Below are positions 6,443 through 6,855 of a stretch of DNA of 6,855 bases, piece after piece (position 1 is the first letter of the stretch; each line of letters starts with the position of its first letter). The DNA is from Candidatus Altimarinota bacterium. GTDB lineage: Bacteria; Patescibacteriota; Gracilibacteria; UBA1369; LOWO2-01-FULL-3. The notes below the pieces were generated by a model. That model saw only the letters and a list, made by a program, of their open reading frames with translations, was not told the origin of the DNA and did not search any database. Both the position numbers and the translations under genes were made by a program. Where the stretch lies: positions 1 through 6,855 of the forward strand of contig JAOZTS010000060.1 in the NCBI GenBank assembly GCA_029939035.1, given 5' to 3'.

Positions 6443-6855
6443 TTTTCTGCATTAGCTTCAGGTCTTTCCAGAAAGTTGAATAACTTTTTGATACACAGTT
6501 TGGGTTTTTGATTTTTAGGCTTGGAATTAGATCTTGGATCATTCCGAAGCACATTGCCATTCTGTGATCGTTGTAGGTTTCTATTATGATTTTTTTCGTT
6601 GGCGGATTTTCTTTGAGGTTTGGATTTCCCTCTATCTTTATGGAGTCTTTAGTGGTTTTTACTTTTATTCCAAGTTTTGTGAGTTCATTTTTGAGTGCTT
6701 GTAGTCGATCAGTTTCTTTGATTCTTAGATTTTCTATGTTTGTAATGTGGGTTGTTCCTTTTGCATACGCGGCAAGTACTGCAAATGTCATTACTAGATC
6801 TGGTGTTTCATTCATATCTATTTTTCCAAGTGCCTTTAGTGATGTGCCGGTTTTG
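6432..6855 (-). CDS. aroA: 5-enolpyruvylshikimate-3-phosphate synthase, C-terminal part (5' end outside window)
   Basis: AroA joins phosphoenolpyruvate to shikimate-3-phosphate to give EPSP, the penultimate step to chorismate. About 140 C-terminal residues of a protein normally about 430 long are visible, open to the window edge; the internal ATG at 6815 is not the start. Seen: DMNETPDLVMTFAVLAAYAKG with the catalytic Asp (E. coli D313 position), NLRIKETDRLQAL with the Lys-Glu pair and Arg (E. coli K340, E341, R344), YNDHRMAMCF with His-Arg (E. coli H385, R386), and VSKSYSTFWKDL with the Lys corresponding to E. coli K411. The usual Pro in the last motif (KSYPxFW) is replaced by Ser. All visible active-site residues are present, so this part looks functional, unlike aroK two genes downstream. 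The MFS gene starts inside its last codons. Confidence 0.95.
   Translation of the reverse strand, partial: KTGTSLKALGKIDMNETPDLVMTFAVLAAYAKGTTHITNIENLRIKETDRLQALKNELTKLGIKVKTTKDSIKIEGNPNLKENPPTKKIIIETYNDHRMAMCFGMIQDLIPSLKIKNPNCVSKSYSTFWKDLKLMQKNGK

Overview
This is a compact, AT-rich bacterial segment with eight genes (two cut by the window edges) and almost no intergenic DNA. The plus strand carries, in order, the 3' part of prmC, complete prfA, an unrecognised 149-residue gene, and a U32-family gene of the TrhP (tRNA uridine-34 hydroxylation) type. The minus strand carries nadB between the unknown gene and the U32 gene, and at the right-hand end the cluster aroA (3' part) -> MFS transporter -> aroK.

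Reading left to right: positions 1-1604 form a translation-termination pair, with PrmC methylating the GGQ glutamine of the release factor encoded 14 bp downstream. A short gap (1605-1665) holds a plausible promoter and an inverted repeat ahead of the unknown gene. That gene and nadB converge with their stop codons directly abutting at 2115/2116. nadB and the U32 gene diverge from a 32-bp gap that contains a perfect 12-bp palindrome overlapping the nadB start codon. The U32 gene converges on aroK and overlaps its ancestral 3' end by 29 bp.

The most striking observation is the shikimate kinase gene. Its original reading frame spans 4789-5298 (169 residues, the usual family length), but it is interrupted by two in-frame TAA codons eight codons apart. 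The sequence after each stop is still recognisably shikimate kinase, including the Arg of the C-terminal ER motif. The gene looks recently inactivated, although neighbouring aroA and the MFS gene are intact as far as visible. TrhP-type U32 enzymes are known to need prephenate, a product downstream of this pathway, which gives the neighbourhood possible metabolic coherence.

Organism: the genetic code looks standard (TAA, TAG and TGA all end genes, with no in-frame TGA inside any gene). None of the six visible starts has a recognisable Shine-Dalgarno sequence. Gene packing is extreme and the plus strand is strongly G+T-biased even where the gene lies on the minus strand. I infer a small-genome, AT-rich uncultivated bacterium, possibly of the Patescibacteria/CPR type that retains some biosynthesis (Peregrinibacteria-like), but the sequence alone does not prove this. 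I see no mobile elements, CRISPR arrays, tRNA or rRNA genes, and no convincing intrinsic terminators.
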